From assembly GCF_030249855.1 (NCBI RefSeq), contig NZ_JANURN010000003.1:124001-188000 (forward strand): a stretch of 64,000 nt of DNA, in the 5' to 3' direction. Below the pieces are notes generated by a model. That model saw only the letters and a program-made list of their open reading frames with translations, searched no databases and was not told the DNA's origin. Made by a program: the position numbers and the translations under genes. The stretch is from Helicobacter_B zhangjianzhongii (GTDB taxonomy: Bacteria; Campylobacterota; Campylobacteria; Campylobacterales; Helicobacteraceae). Of the stretch, positions 15,725 through 24,959 are shown in pieces; position 1 is the stretch's first letter, and every line of letters begins with the position of its first letter.

Positions 15725-18217
15725 ATGACTGCAAAAAGCCACCTTAGCCCTGAGAGAATCCAGCTTCTACAAGAGCTAGCACGCACTTATGGCACACCGC
15801 TTTATGTCTATGATATGGAGCAAATCAAGCGCAATTTTCTTAGCTTTAAGCAAGCCTTTAACGCGCGTAAATCGCTTATTTGCTACGCATTGAAAGCAAA
15901 CTCCAACCTTAGCGTCCTGCGCCTTTTAGCCGAGCTTGGCAGCGGGGCAGACTGCGTGTCGATCGGCGAGGTCAAGCGCGCACTGCTAGCTGGAATCCCT
16001 AAGTATAAAATCATCTTCTCTGGTGTGGGCAAAAAAGATGATGAGATAAAAGAAGCATTGGAGCTTGGGATTTTGTTTATCAATGTGGAGTCGTTTGAGG
16101 AGCTAAAGCGTGTAGAGGCGATAGCTAAATCGCTCGTGGATTCGGCTTTGGGTAGTCATTCCGCAGATTTTGGGGATTTGGAGGCAACCGCAGACCATCA
16201 GTCTAGCTCTGCCCCCAAAACAAGCGAAGCGGTGCAAGGCGAAGCCGAAGCAGGTTTCTTTAGTAAATCCCCAAAAAACTACGCAAGCCCCACCGCAATT
16301 CCTAGAATCCTTAAAGAAGAAAGCCAAGCCGAGTGTGAAACCTCCTGCCGCGAGCAAACTGCCCTAGAATCCACTTTTTCGCAAAGCCCCACCGCAATTC
16401 TTAGAATCCTTGAAGAAGAAAAACAGGGCGGTTTGGAAAAATCCGCCGCAAATAAAAAAGTGGATTCTAGTGGCAACGCCCAAAATGTGAGCGAGCCACA
16501 AAGTGCAAAAACTGAAAGTGCGTTTGATAACCACGCCGCAGGCGGCAGGATTTTTGATGAAAAAGTGGGGTTGTGCAGTGGCGAGCAAGGAGATAAGACT
16601 TGCGGTCTATCGACGCAGCGAGCCACAAACTCCCCACTTTTTCGCAAAAAGCCAACGCCAGAAACACAAAAAGCCAGAATCTCTATCCGTGTCAATCCCA
16701 ATATCGACGCCAAAACCCACCCCTACATCTCCACAGGCTTACACGAAAACAAATTTGGCGTGGATATGGAGAGTGCCAAGCAAATGTATCTCTACGCCCA
16801 TAAATCTGCATTTTTAGAGCCTGTGGGGATACATTTTCACATAGGTAGTCAGCTCACAGATCTAGAGCCACTCACCCAAGCTGCGCGTAAGATCGCCGAT
16901 CTTGCGCGCAGCTTGCTAGCCCTAGGGATCAACTTGCGCTTTTTTGACATCGGCGGAGGGCTTGGGATACGCTATGAAGATGAAAAACCCATTGATTTAT
17001 ATAGCTATGCGCAAGGCATTTTAAGCACGCTTAGTGGCTGTGATTGGACTATTATTTGCGAGCCGGGCAGAAGGATTGTGGGCGATAGCGGGCTGCTGCT
17101 TACGCGAGTCATTAGCCAAAAGCTCACAGAGTCAAAGCGATTTGTCATTGTCGATGCGGGTATGAATGATCTTGTGAGACCGGCGTTGTATGGTGCATAT
17201 CATCAGCCTATCATTTTACAGAATTCGGCTTGTAGTGATCGCGTTGGCTTTTTGGCTAAAAATGGCGATTGCGGCGGCGATTCTGCGCTCATTACCACGC
17301 AAGGTAAATCCCTTGAATCGCCTTGCAAAGCCCCATTTTTAGCTCAAAACAAGGGATACCGCTCGCCGACAGGCGATGTTTCTTTAGAAAAATCCTGCCG
17401 CGAGGATATTGCCCTAGAATCCACTTTTTCCCACAGCCCCACCGCAAAGCGAAGCTTCTTTAGAAAACAAGCGACAGCGGTGCAAGGCGAAGCCGAAGCA
17501 GGTTTCTTTAGAATTCCTAGAATCCTAGAAGAAGAAAGCCAAGCCGAGTGTGAAACCTCCGTCTCATTGTCATTGCGAGACACTGCACCAGCAGTGGCGT
17601 GGCAATCCACAAGCACAAAAAACAAAAAAGCGGATTCTAAGCAAAACGCCCACAAAGTAGAACCCCTAGAATCCACTTTTGAAACTTCCGCTAACTCACA
17701 AGCACAAAGCGTAGCTTCTTTAGAAAAAGTGGATTCTAGCACCGCCACAACTCTAAGCGAGCCAGCAAAGGATTCTAGGATTTTGGAGAAAAATGCAGAA
17801 AGTGTGTTTGATAAAAAACCACAGGCGGCAGCAGTTGAGATGAGAAATCGTGGCTTTCAAGGCGCGGGCGAAGGGATTTATCTAGGCGATAATGAGCAAG
17901 CCCGCGCCGCAGAATCCACGATTTATCGCTCAAATGCAACGCCAAAACCAATGCCAAAAGCTGACATTGTAGGACCTGTGTGTGAGAGCAGCGACACCTT
18001 TTGCAAAAATATCGCCCTGCCCCCCTTGCACAATGGCGCATTGCTAGGCTTTAGCAATGCTGGGGCGTATGGCTACTCTATGGCTAGCACCTATAATGCC
18101 AGAATGCGCCCAGCAGAAGTGGGGATTTATGCTGATGGGGCGAGACTGATTAAGCCTAGGGAGAGCTTTGAAGCAAGCGTGGCAGATGAGCTAGCCCTGC
18201 TAGATTCTAGCAAGTAG
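15725..18217 (+). CDS. lysA: Diaminopimelate decarboxylase with two large repeat-derived insertions
   Basis: LysA converts meso-diaminopimelate to lysine. The PLP lysine is in YALKANSN (K57), with GIHFHIGSQL, IICEPGRRIV, VGPVCESSD and GYSMASTYNARMRPAEV all present and in order. The ORF is 830 residues, against about 405-420 for the family. Two repeat blocks explain the excess: about residues 140-317 between the alpha-7-like EAIAKSL and KARISIRVNPN, and about 503-745 between YHQPIILQNSACS and VGPVCESSD. Removing them leaves about 409 residues. Both blocks are mosaics of LESTF, KVDSS and longer modules also found in other genes here. The catalytic cysteine is on the far side of the second block. 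Whether the enzyme keeps the inserts as loops is unknown. Confidence 0.9.
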   Translation: MTAKSHLSPERIQLLQELARTYGTPLYVYDMEQIKRNFLSFKQAFNARKSLICYALKANSNLSVLRLLAELGSGADCVSIGEVKRALLAGIPKYKIIFSGVGKKDDEIKEALELGILFINVESFEELKRVEAIAKSLVDSALGSHSADFGDLEATADHQSSSAPKTSEAVQGEAEAGFFSKSPKNYASPTAIPRILKEESQAECETSCREQTALESTFSQSPTAILRILEEEKQGGLEKSAANKKVDSSGNAQNVSEPQSAKTESAFDNHAAGGRIFDEKVGLCSGEQGDKTCGLSTQRATNSPLFRKKPTPETQKARISIRVNPNIDAKTHPYISTGLHENKFGVDMESAKQMYLYAHKSAFLEPVGIHFHIGSQLTDLEPLTQAARKIADLARSLLALGINLRFFDIGGGLGIRYEDEKPIDLYSYAQGILSTLSGCDWTIICEPGRRIVGDSGLLLTRVISQKLTESKRFVIVDAGMNDLVRPALYGAYHQPIILQNSACSDRVGFLAKNGDCGGDSALITTQGKSLESPCKAPFLAQNKGYRSPTGDVSLEKSCREDIALESTFSHSPTAKRSFFRKQATAVQGEAEAGFFRIPRILEEESQAECETSVSLSLRDTAPAVAWQSTSTKNKKADSKQNAHKVEPLESTFETSANSQAQSVASLEKVDSSTATTLSEPAKDSRILEKNAESVFDKKPQAAAVEMRNRGFQGAGEGIYLGDNEQARAAESTIYRSNATPKPMPKADIVGPVCESSDTFCKNIALPPLHNGALLGFSNAGAYGYSMASTYNARMRPAEVGIYADGARLIKPRESFEASVADELALLDSSK
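16141..16671 (+). repeat. In-frame mosaic repeat block 1 in lysA
   Basis: About 530 bp that interrupt the LysA fold without breaking the frame. It contains a CTAGAATCCACTTTT copy at 16364, an inverse copy near 16457, an AGAATCCT-rich module shared with the UbiD gene, and an AAGGAGATAAGACTTG module near 16590 also seen at 25198, 28885, 29558 and 31792. Confidence 0.85.
17231..17955 (+). repeat. In-frame mosaic repeat block 2 in lysA
   Basis: About 725 bp inside lysA. It includes an 89-bp element with 11-bp terminal inverted repeats (17255-17343), a palindrome with core TCGCC/GGCGA at 17363-17376, a GCGAG/GTGGC palindrome with core CACTGC/GCAGTG at 17581-17596, 15-mers at 17414 and near 17669, and a nested inverted repeat GGCGCGGGC/GCCCGCGCC near 17860-17915. 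Confidence 0.85.
17255..17343 (+). mobile_element. 89-bp element with terminal inverted repeats, copy A
   Basis: Ends are GCTAAAAATGG (17255-17265) and CCATTTTTAGC (17333-17343). A copy of exactly the same length and ends lies in the GT90 gene at 31200-31288. The interior is similar but not identical. MITE-like by structure; no transposase is present in the window. Confidence 0.55.
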
Positions 18218-18229
18218 CTTTGCAAGAGA

Positions 18230-19930
18230 TTATTGTGTAAATCTCGCCTTGCACGCGCGATACACAAAGCCTAGAGGGTTTTTGAGTAGGGCTATGATTT
18301 TATCCACTCGCAGCTGCATTGCTTGCAAGTCCTTGCTTAGTGCGTGGGCGTAGCCTTCTAGCACAGTGCTTGCAAAGCTGGATTCTAGCTCTATAAGCTC
18401 TTTGGCAAAGGGCTTTGTTTTCCGCGCTAGATCCCACCAGATCGCACGCTCATAGCCAAACATCGGCAAATGCGTAGAATCTAGCGCGAGATAGGGGGAG
18501 TCCCACGGCTTTGGCTCGCAGACATAGTGGATAAGCTTTCTATTATGAAAGCTTTGTGCTAGGGGATTGGTGCGTGATAGTCCTTGTGCTATGCGGTATT
18601 CATAGAATCTATATTGATTATAAAACTGCATTTGAAAATTCCAGCATATATCAAGCAAGGTGATTTGATCGCTAATTATGGCATTTAGCACATCTTGATC
18701 AAAGTATATAGGGCTATATGCTTGCAAAAATGCCAATGCCTGCTGCTCGATCTTGCACGCACGCCACTTGGGGAGATTGACTAGCATCATTCCAGAGTTG
18801 AAGTAGCAGTGCTTTTTGCCAAAGACATAGGGGGCTTTGGAGCGATCTTTGGCTGGTAGTGGGGCTTGTGTGCTTACTACATCTCTTGCTACTGCGATGA
18901 TAGAGTCTTGCAAATCATTTGCAAAAATCTCCCTTATATCCCCAAGTGCTAGCATATCTACATCAAGATATAAGCACTTCTCCACACACAAATCAACAAA
19001 ACGCGCGAGAAATAGCCTGCTATAAATCACGCGAGAGGGATTTACCTCCACAGGCAAGGTATCTAAAAGCGCGGCGCAATCGTGCGTGATAATCGCGCAA
19101 GAATGCACGCTATTTAGCAAGGATTCTAGGGCAGGTAGCTTGGCTAGCTCTTGGGGGCTATATTCATCAAAGCCCCTAGAATCTAGCAAAATATGGAAGC
19201 TAAAAGGCGTGCTATCAGCGGCATTGGCGTGGGCTACAATGCTATGCAAAAGCACGGATAGATATTTGAGGTAGGGGGTGGAGGCGTTAAAAAAGATATG
19301 AAATTTGGGTGCGATCAATTCAGCTTTGGGCGAGCAATTTGACGCGATTGGGGCAGTTTGGGGGCAGTCATTACCGCTTAGGTAACTCCCACCCCCAAAC
19401 TGCCCCAAAGCCCGCAAAGCCCCACCGCAATTCTTAGAATCGTTTGGCTGCTTGTCATCGCAAAACGCAGTTTCTTTAGAAAACGAGCAACGCGAAGTTT
19501 CTTTAGAAAACAAGGGATACCGCTTAGGCGTAGCCGATGTTTCTTTAGAATCCACAAATTCTGCGCTAGCACAATCATCACTCCTAGAATCCGCTTTCAC
19601 GCCTTTATGGATCGCCACGACTTCCTTGCGGAAGTCGTGGCGATGACAAAAGGTAGAGTCAGCTTGCTTATGTAGATTTTGCGCGTTCCTAGAATCCACT
19701 TTTGATATTTCTTGTGCGTTTGTAGAATCCACTTTTTCACAAAGGCTGTTTTCATCACCATTGCAAGCGGTGCTTATGCTTGTGTAAGCGTTTTGTGTGC
19801 TGTCATTGCGAGCCGCTGCGCTAGCAGTGGCGTGGCAATCCATTTTTTCTTTAGAATCCACTTTTGCCGCCTGCAGCTCGCTTACATTTTGGGCGTTTTC
19901 AAAAGTGGATTCTAGGCTAGGCTTCATCAA
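18230..19930 (-). CDS. GT8-family glycosyltransferase with repeat-derived N-terminal half
   Basis: The catalytic part begins near residue 225 at FHIFFNASTPYLKYLSVLL and has the GT8 DxD motif in CLYLDVDMLALGD, then YFNSGMMLVNLPKW and DQDVLNAI. GT8 enzymes use UDP-glucose or UDP-galactose to extend LPS outer core. The ORF is 566 residues; the first 200 or so are KVDSS/LESTF mosaic from the repeats. The ATG overlaps the last 14 bp of the upstream radical SAM gene, so the insertion seems to lie directly behind the original coupled start (MMKP). Internal restart nearer the catalytic domain cannot be excluded. Confidence 0.8.
   Translation of the reverse strand: MMKPSLESTFENAQNVSELQAAKVDSKEKMDCHATASAAARNDSTQNAYTSISTACNGDENSLCEKVDSTNAQEISKVDSRNAQNLHKQADSTFCHRHDFRKEVVAIHKGVKADSRSDDCASAEFVDSKETSATPKRYPLFSKETSRCSFSKETAFCDDKQPNDSKNCGGALRALGQFGGGSYLSGNDCPQTAPIASNCSPKAELIAPKFHIFFNASTPYLKYLSVLLHSIVAHANAADSTPFSFHILLDSRGFDEYSPQELAKLPALESLLNSVHSCAIITHDCAALLDTLPVEVNPSRVIYSRLFLARFVDLCVEKCLYLDVDMLALGDIREIFANDLQDSIIAVARDVVSTQAPLPAKDRSKAPYVFGKKHCYFNSGMMLVNLPKWRACKIEQQALAFLQAYSPIYFDQDVLNAIISDQITLLDICWNFQMQFYNQYRFYEYRIAQGLSRTNPLAQSFHNRKLIHYVCEPKPWDSPYLALDSTHLPMFGYERAIWWDLARKTKPFAKELIELESSFASTVLEGYAHALSKDLQAMQLRVDKIIALLKNPLGFVYRACKARFTQ
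19348..19408. repeat. Palindromic element with 17-bp outer arms and inner stem
   Basis: Outer arms TTGGGGCAGTTTGGGGG (19348-19364) and its exact complement (19392-19408) enclose an inner TTACC-GCTTA-GGTAA stem. The interior resembles, in reverse, an interior in lysA near 17870-17900 where the stem is TTATC/GATAA and the outer arms are different but again complementary. Confidence 0.6.
19611..19644. repeat. Perfect GCGAG/GTGGC-family palindrome
   Basis: ATCGCCACGACTTCC (19611-19625), loop TTGC, and the exact complement (19630-19644). It lies within the N-terminal repeat half of the GT8 gene. Core GACTTCC/GGAAGTC recurs at 39283-39300 and 46000-46017. Confidence 0.7.
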
Positions 19931-20939
19931 CTGCCCCTAGCACACACTGCTTGCAAATAGCACTTTTCGCAAATCCCCCTGCCTTATGCAAGGCGCGAAG
20001 CTCTTGCATTTTCTCCCCTAGCCAGAAGCCCTCTATATCCACGCGCCCATTTTGCTTATAAGACTCTAGGATATTGCCTAAAGCTAGCTTCTCACCCCAA
20101 AAGGTGCAGCAAGGCAGCACACTGCCCTCGGCAGTGATGACAAGCTGCTTATAGGGGAAGGAGCAGGAGAAATTATGCTTTTTTTGCGTGGTTTTGGAGC
20201 GTATGGTCTCTTTGGATTTCGTGGGTAGCACCATCTCTTGCACGCCGATCATATCTGCCTTATCTTGCCAAAATGCTAGGAAATCTTGCAGCTCAAATTC
20301 ATTGCGCTGTGTGCGGACAAAATTCACCCGCACAAGCGGTGTTAGCGAGTCTCTTTGCTTTTTGTAGGCTAAAAGAGCTAGGACATTTTCTACCACGCGC
20401 TTATAGTCCCCACCCGGGCGGATAATGTCATAGATGTCTTTGGAATTAGCATCAATAGAGATCTGCAAGCGATCTAGCCCAGAATCCACCAAAGAGCGTA
20501 TGCGATTTTCATTTAGCAAAAGTCCATTGCTAGAGAAATACACATCAAGCACGCCCGCCTTTTTGGCATAGGTGATGAAGCGTTCTAAATCCTTGCGCAG
20601 CAGTGGCTCATTTAGGTAGTTTAGCTTGATCGCCTTTAAGCCCTTTGGCACGCCATCATCGATGATTTTGCAAAACAGCTCATAGGGGAAATTGATATGG
20701 GATTTTTCTGCGTTATGCTCCATTGATAGCGGGCACATAGGGCAGGCGAGATTGCAAGTAGCATTGAGCTCAAAATCTATCTGCAAGGGATAGGGTGTAA
20801 GCACCTCTAGCTTTTGCGCTTTGGCGTAAGTATCGCGGTAGCTGCGCCACTTGGCTGTATTGTTGATAGCTTGCAGAAGCTCTATTTTCTCCGCCCCTAG
20901 AATCCCTGTAAGCTCGCTTGCGTTGCGTTGTAGTTCCAT
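19917..20939 (-). CDS. Radical SAM/SPASM protein of a surface-sugar locus
   Basis: A 340-residue enzyme with the cluster-binding CNLACPMC motif (about residues 62-69), SSNGLLL and LQISIDANS of the radical SAM fold, and a C-terminal SPASM-type auxiliary cluster region (CSFPY, VLPCCTFWGE, AICKQCVLGA). Reaction unknown; such proteins next to cytidylyltransferase genes may modify nucleotide sugars or glycan components. It starts 1 bp after the rfbF stop and overlaps the GT8 gene, so the three form an operon. Confidence 0.75.
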   Translation of the reverse strand: MELQRNASELTGILGAEKIELLQAINNTAKWRSYRDTYAKAQKLEVLTPYPLQIDFELNATCNLACPMCPLSMEHNAEKSHINFPYELFCKIIDDGVPKGLKAIKLNYLNEPLLRKDLERFITYAKKAGVLDVYFSSNGLLLNENRIRSLVDSGLDRLQISIDANSKDIYDIIRPGGDYKRVVENVLALLAYKKQRDSLTPLVRVNFVRTQRNEFELQDFLAFWQDKADMIGVQEMVLPTKSKETIRSKTTQKKHNFSCSFPYKQLVITAEGSVLPCCTFWGEKLALGNILESYKQNGRVDIEGFWLGEKMQELRALHKAGGFAKSAICKQCVLGAVDEA

Positions 20940-20940
20940 A

Positions 20941-21780
20941 CTAGTCCTTTGTGGTGGTGTGCTGCCATAGTGCCCAAGGAGCTTTGCCGCTGCTCCATAG
21001 CTCTACAAGCTTATGCTTATCACGCAAAGTATCCATACACTGCCAGAATCCATAGTGCTTATAGGCATAGAGATTGCGCGAAGCAGCTAGATTGTGCAGT
21101 GGCTCTTGCTCAAAGATACAAGATTCATCACTTGAGAGATACTCAAACACACTAGGCTCACAGATGAAAAACCCAGCATTGATCCAGCCTTGCTGCGCGC
21201 TAGTATCTTTGCTCATCGCATTTCCGCTCATCACATCACCTCTAGGCTTTTCATAAAATGAGCTGACCCTATCTCCACTCTCATCAAAGTGCAGTGCGCC
21301 AAATCGCCCCTCAGGTAGCACAGAAGTCATCGTTACCGCGCCTTTGTGCTTCTTGTGAAAATCTAGCAGCGCGTGTAAGTCAATATCCCCTAGCCCATCG
21401 CCATAAGTGAGCGCGAAGCACTCATTGCCTACATAGTCTCTTGCTTGGTGGATTCTAGAGCCTGTCATATTTGCTTGTCCGGTGTAGAGTATGGTGATTT
21501 TCCAAGGCTCGGCATTGCTGCTATGGATTTGCAGGGAGTTTGTGGAGAGATCGATGGTTACATTGCTATATCGCATAGTGTAGCTTGTGAAGTATTCTTT
21601 AATGATGTGGGATTTGTAGCCTGTTAGGATAATAAAGTCATTAAACCCATAGAATCCATAAAGCTTCATAATATGCCACAAAATAGGATAGCCGCCGATC
21701 TCTACCATAGGCTTTGGCTTTATATCCGTCTCTTCTGCGAGCCTTGTCCCAAGCCCACCAGCTAGAATCACTACTTTCAT
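20941..21780 (-). CDS. rfbF: Glucose-1-phosphate cytidylyltransferase
   Basis: A 279-residue nucleotidyltransferase. The N-terminal ILAGGLGTRLAEETDIKPKP motif binds nucleotide and sugar phosphate, and MVEIGGYPILWHIMK, NDFIILTGYKS and TYGDGLGDID match RfbF closely. It makes CDP-glucose, precursor of CDP-3,6-dideoxyhexoses or CDP-linked sugars. No CDP-glucose 4,6-dehydratase is nearby. Length is normal and no repeats are inserted. First gene of its operon, divergent from the small HTH gene. Confidence 0.9.
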   Translation of the reverse strand: MKVVILAGGLGTRLAEETDIKPKPMVEIGGYPILWHIMKLYGFYGFNDFIILTGYKSHIIKEYFTSYTMRYSNVTIDLSTNSLQIHSSNAEPWKITILYTGQANMTGSRIHQARDYVGNECFALTYGDGLGDIDLHALLDFHKKHKGAVTMTSVLPEGRFGALHFDESGDRVSSFYEKPRGDVMSGNAMSKDTSAQQGWINAGFFICEPSVFEYLSSDESCIFEQEPLHNLAASRNLYAYKHYGFWQCMDTLRDKHKLVELWSSGKAPWALWQHTTTKD

Positions 21781-21871
21781 ACCGCACCTTTGCCCTATAT
21801 TTGCGCCCTGCGCCTTGTCAAAATCCTTTGGGAGTGTATCGGTAAAAAGTTTTAACTACACTTAATAATCA

Positions 21872-21915
21872 GTAATAATTACCTATAAAAGTAATATATC
21901 AAGTAAATATTACTT
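21872..21915. promoter_or_regulatory. Cluster of GTAAT half-sites between divergent genes
   Basis: GTAAT-A-ATTAC at 21872-21882 is a perfect 11-bp palindrome. A second palindrome, AAGTAATAT (21889-21897) and ATATTACTT (21907-21915) with a 9-bp spacer, follows. All share the GTAAT half-site. The region lies 56-100 bp before the HTH gene and 92-135 bp before rfbF, so it is a good candidate operator. Confidence 0.55.
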
Positions 21916-21971
21916 TGTTTATTTTTATGCTAAGAGTTTATATCCTTGCAAAAATTCAATGAAGGTCGCTT

Positions 21972-22235
21972 ATGCCAAGCCCCACGCTAGAGACTCCCAC
22001 GCCACGCACCACCAAGGCTACAAGCAGCAAGCAGCTCTCCCAGCGTGATATGGCGGGGATTTTGGGCATTGATACTAAAACACTCTATAATTGGAAAAAG
22101 CATAAGCCTAATCTTTACCGCATTGTTATGCTAGGCTTTAAGTTTGATGAGCTGCTAGAGTGCAGCAAGAGAAATTACGACAAGCTCCTAGAGCTAGAAG
22201 CCCAAGCTATGGCACAACCCCACAAGCAGCCCTAG
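21972..22235 (+). CDS. Small helix-turn-helix protein
   Basis: An 87-residue protein with a compact HTH: SQRDMAGILGIDTKTLYNWKK (about residues 22-42) followed by KPNLYRIVMLGFKFDELLE. The ALGID-like turn and TLYNW recognition helix resemble XRE/MerR-like DNA-binding domains in phage and plasmid regulators. A GTAAT half-site cluster lies upstream, consistent with self-regulation. Function unknown. Confidence 0.65.
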   Translation: MPSPTLETPTPRTTKATSSKQLSQRDMAGILGIDTKTLYNWKKHKPNLYRIVMLGFKFDELLECSKRNYDKLLELEAQAMAQPHKQP

Positions 22236-22847
22236 CACTAAATCCTAGAATCCACTTTTGACACAACGCCAAAAAGCACAAAGCAAAGCTTCTTTAGAAA
22301 AAGTGGATTCTAGTATAGAGAGTAGATTGCCACGCGGATTTTCAATCCGCTCGCAATGACAGAAAAAGGGCATTATCGCTAGAATCCACTTTTTCAAAGG
22401 ATTCAGCTTGCGGGCTAGAATCGCGGATTTCTGCGTCTCGCTGTGTCGATAGACCGCAAGTCTTATCTCCTTGCAAGCCTTGAAAAGCCACGATTCTAGC
22501 CGCGCAATCTTAGAATCCCAAAGCGGTGATAAAAATCACCCTCTTAGAATCCACTTTTCACACCTTGCGCCTTTTCTCTCACTCGCGAGCGAGTGCAGTG
22601 AGCGTGGCGATCCATTTTCAAAAAGTGGATTCTAGTGCAAACGCCTCTTTTTCTGTCATTGCGAGATTTTGCGCCGTGGTAAAGCGTAGCTTCTTTAGTA
22701 TCCACACCTACTAGAATCTAGTATTTTTACAAAGGCTTTGCATATCTCCATTGCTTAAAAAATATTTTCTCTTTTCCATTAAGTATGTGAAATATTGTTT
22801 TTATAGTTTGATAGAATTTTATAGTATTTATAGCTGTGCTTTTAGTA
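22236..22847. repeat. Repeat-filled intergenic region
   Basis: About 610 bp with no credible gene. It contains several CTAGAATCCACTTTT-type copies or inverses (near 22246, 22303, 22379, 22539, 22617), a GCGAG/GTGGC palindrome at about 22326-22358 with core GCGGATT/AATCCGC, an inverted copy of the AAGGAGATAAGACTTG module near 22450, and a non-complementary palindrome-family copy near 22580. From about 22740 the base composition turns strongly A+T-rich, marking the border of the R-M island. Confidence 0.7.
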
Positions 22848-23828
22848 TTAAGTTTTAAAAATATTTTCTCTGTGAAAGGCTAGATATTTTTCTCTACCAC
22901 TAACAGCAAGGTTAGGATAAACTTTAGATCCTACTAAACCCAAATTTTTATAAGTTGCTTTTGAAATCCACGGACTAAGTAGCATTTGTTTAGAATCTGA
23001 AAAACTTATAAATCCTCTATCAAAGAGAAAGTCAATATGTGGTGTTAGCATAAATCCATTTTTCGGGTCAGTTTTCTCAAAATCATTACTCATTCGCCAA
23101 GGTTTAATATGACTTGCAATAAGCAATCTATCATCACTAACCATAGTAATGGGGCAAAAAGGACATTCGTTTAAAAGTCCTTCTCTGTATTTTCCTTGTC
23201 CTATTCTAGCATTAGAAATTTTTTCTTTTTCTTGCGTGTTAATATTTGCATTATTATTGATAGAACTTAAAATATTCTCTTCTTCTTTGGCAAGGCTTAA
23301 ATAGCTCAAGTCTGCAAAAATCCTAAAATAATAAACAATTTCTTTACTATGTTTGTTCTGTAATTTAAGGCAAGAAAGATAACTAATATTTGCTAAAGCC
23401 ACTTCTCTAATAAGATTATAATTTTTATCTTTTTCTATGGTGTTAAAATAAATTCTAGGCGGTTGAAGCTGGTCTTGATCTTTGAGCGTAAAATATAAAA
23501 CTTCATCAAGTGAGCTAACTTTCAAAAATCGTTCTTTCCAAACATTTGGCAATTCAAGTTTATTTTGATATTCCTGTGTTGGATTGAAATATTCTACTTT
23601 AATATCATCTAAATAATTTAACAAATCCTTTTTTAAAACAAAACACTTAAATTCCTTGCCTCTTTGCTTTTGTATATCAAAAAATTGCATTGTATGGTCA
23701 TCAGTAATTTGTCCTATATAAAGTTTAGATTCTCCGTGTCCAATACCGATTTTATTTTTGCCTTTTATAAAACTATCTGCGATTGTAATTTTTTCCATTG
23801 TATCTATTATTGTAAAGTCTCGCAACAT
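22848..23828 (-). CDS. HNH endonuclease, restriction partner of the C5 methyltransferase
   Basis: A 326-residue protein with a C-terminal HNH domain: CPFCPITMVSDDRLLIASHI then KPWRMSNDFEKTDPKNGFML and DFLFDRGFISF, the layout of the HNH_2 group found in restriction enzymes. The N-terminal 200 residues are probably the DNA-recognition part and are not recognised. It starts 10 bp after the methyltransferase stop. The gene is strongly A+T-rich and has none of the repeats common in its surroundings. Confidence 0.8.
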   Translation of the reverse strand: MLRDFTIIDTMEKITIADSFIKGKNKIGIGHGESKLYIGQITDDHTMQFFDIQKQRGKEFKCFVLKKDLLNYLDDIKVEYFNPTQEYQNKLELPNVWKERFLKVSSLDEVLYFTLKDQDQLQPPRIYFNTIEKDKNYNLIREVALANISYLSCLKLQNKHSKEIVYYFRIFADLSYLSLAKEEENILSSINNNANINTQEKEKISNARIGQGKYREGLLNECPFCPITMVSDDRLLIASHIKPWRMSNDFEKTDPKNGFMLTPHIDFLFDRGFISFSDSKQMLLSPWISKATYKNLGLVGSKVYPNLAVSGREKYLAFHRENIFKT

Positions 23829-23838
23829 CTATTGCCTC

Positions 23839-24957
23839 CTATTTTTTAAAATCAATTTCTTTAATAATCTCACTAAGCACATTAACAACAATGCTATTTC
23901 CCGCTTGTCTATATGCTTGAATATCGCTCACTACGATTTTAAAATCATCAGCAAAGCCCATAAGCCTTAAACATTCTCTAGGCGTTAATTTACGAATTCT
24001 ACCTTTATGCGTTACATAATTATCTACTCCCGCCCTGTGCATTTTGTGCATAGTTTGCAAAAGTGGTCTTGCCACTTCTAAATCTGTTTTTGTGCTAGTT
24101 TTAAATGTTTTTGTTCCACCAGCTAAAACATAATTTTTTACTTTTTCACTTAAATAATACTTTTCTTCTACTTCACTTACATTAAAAATAAACTCATCGG
24201 CTTCCAAAGATTCTGCACTTTCAAACACAAAATCTCCGTGCCAATTAAACTGCTGGTTTGCTCTTTGACACAATGCTACCTTGCCGTTAATCTGCGTGTA
24301 TTGCTTCAATCTATTCTTAGACTTTGTTACAAACTTCACGCCCTTTTCTTTAAGATAATATTTAGAATCTGTATAATCTTCTAAAAAATCTTGCATTGTG
24401 CTTTGTAGCTTTATGGGTTTAGGAAAAGAAAAATTTGCTTTTTTGTCCTTAAAGCCAACGACAAAAATCCGCTCCCTATTTTGCGGGATTCCATAATCTT
24501 TTGCATTTAACACTTGATGATAGATTTTATAGCCTAGTTTATTAAAGCATTCTTGCACGATTTCCCAAGTTTTACCGCTATCGTGGCTTAAAAGTCCTTT
24601 TACATTTTCATAAATAAAAACTTTTGGCTTACATTCTTTAATCACTCTAGCAAAGTCATAAAAGAGTGTGCCTCTAGCATCTTCTAGTCCCTTGCGTTTG
24701 CCAACCATAGAAAAGGCTTGACAAGGTGAGCCACCTACTAAAATATCTATTTTGTCCTTATAAGGTTTTGCATTAAATTCTGTAATATCGTTATGCCAAT
24801 GTGTCTCATCTAGCTCATAATTTGCAAAATAACTTTTTTTGACAAAAGGGCAAATATCCCCAGCAAAAATAATTTTATGTGGAATCTTAAGCCTTTTAAA
24901 TGCTTGTTCCACCGCACCAATACCGCTAAAAGTTGTTGCTAAATGAATTTGTTTCAA
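23839..24957 (-). CDS. DNA cytosine C5-methyltransferase
   Basis: A 372-residue type II methylase with motif I TTFSGIGAVEQAFKRL, motif IV GGSPCQAFSMVGKRKG (catalytic Cys), motif VI FIYENVKGLL, motif VIII QNRERIFVVG and motif X GNSIVVNVLSEII. It protects host DNA from the adjacent HNH enzyme. Variable region between VIII and IX is short to medium, so it likely has a single specificity. A+T-rich and repeat-free. Confidence 0.92.
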   Translation of the reverse strand: MKQIHLATTFSGIGAVEQAFKRLKIPHKIIFAGDICPFVKKSYFANYELDETHWHNDITEFNAKPYKDKIDILVGGSPCQAFSMVGKRKGLEDARGTLFYDFARVIKECKPKVFIYENVKGLLSHDSGKTWEIVQECFNKLGYKIYHQVLNAKDYGIPQNRERIFVVGFKDKKANFSFPKPIKLQSTMQDFLEDYTDSKYYLKEKGVKFVTKSKNRLKQYTQINGKVALCQRANQQFNWHGDFVFESAESLEADEFIFNVSEVEEKYYLSEKVKNYVLAGGTKTFKTSTKTDLEVARPLLQTMHKMHRAGVDNYVTHKGRIRKLTPRECLRLMGFADDFKIVVSDIQAYRQAGNSIVVNVLSEIIKEIDFKK

Positions 24958-24959
24958 TG

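Noticed and set aside
15725..18217. lysA as a fusion of several genes
   Set aside because: All LysA motifs are in order and the extra sequence is shared repeat; no second domain is recognisable.
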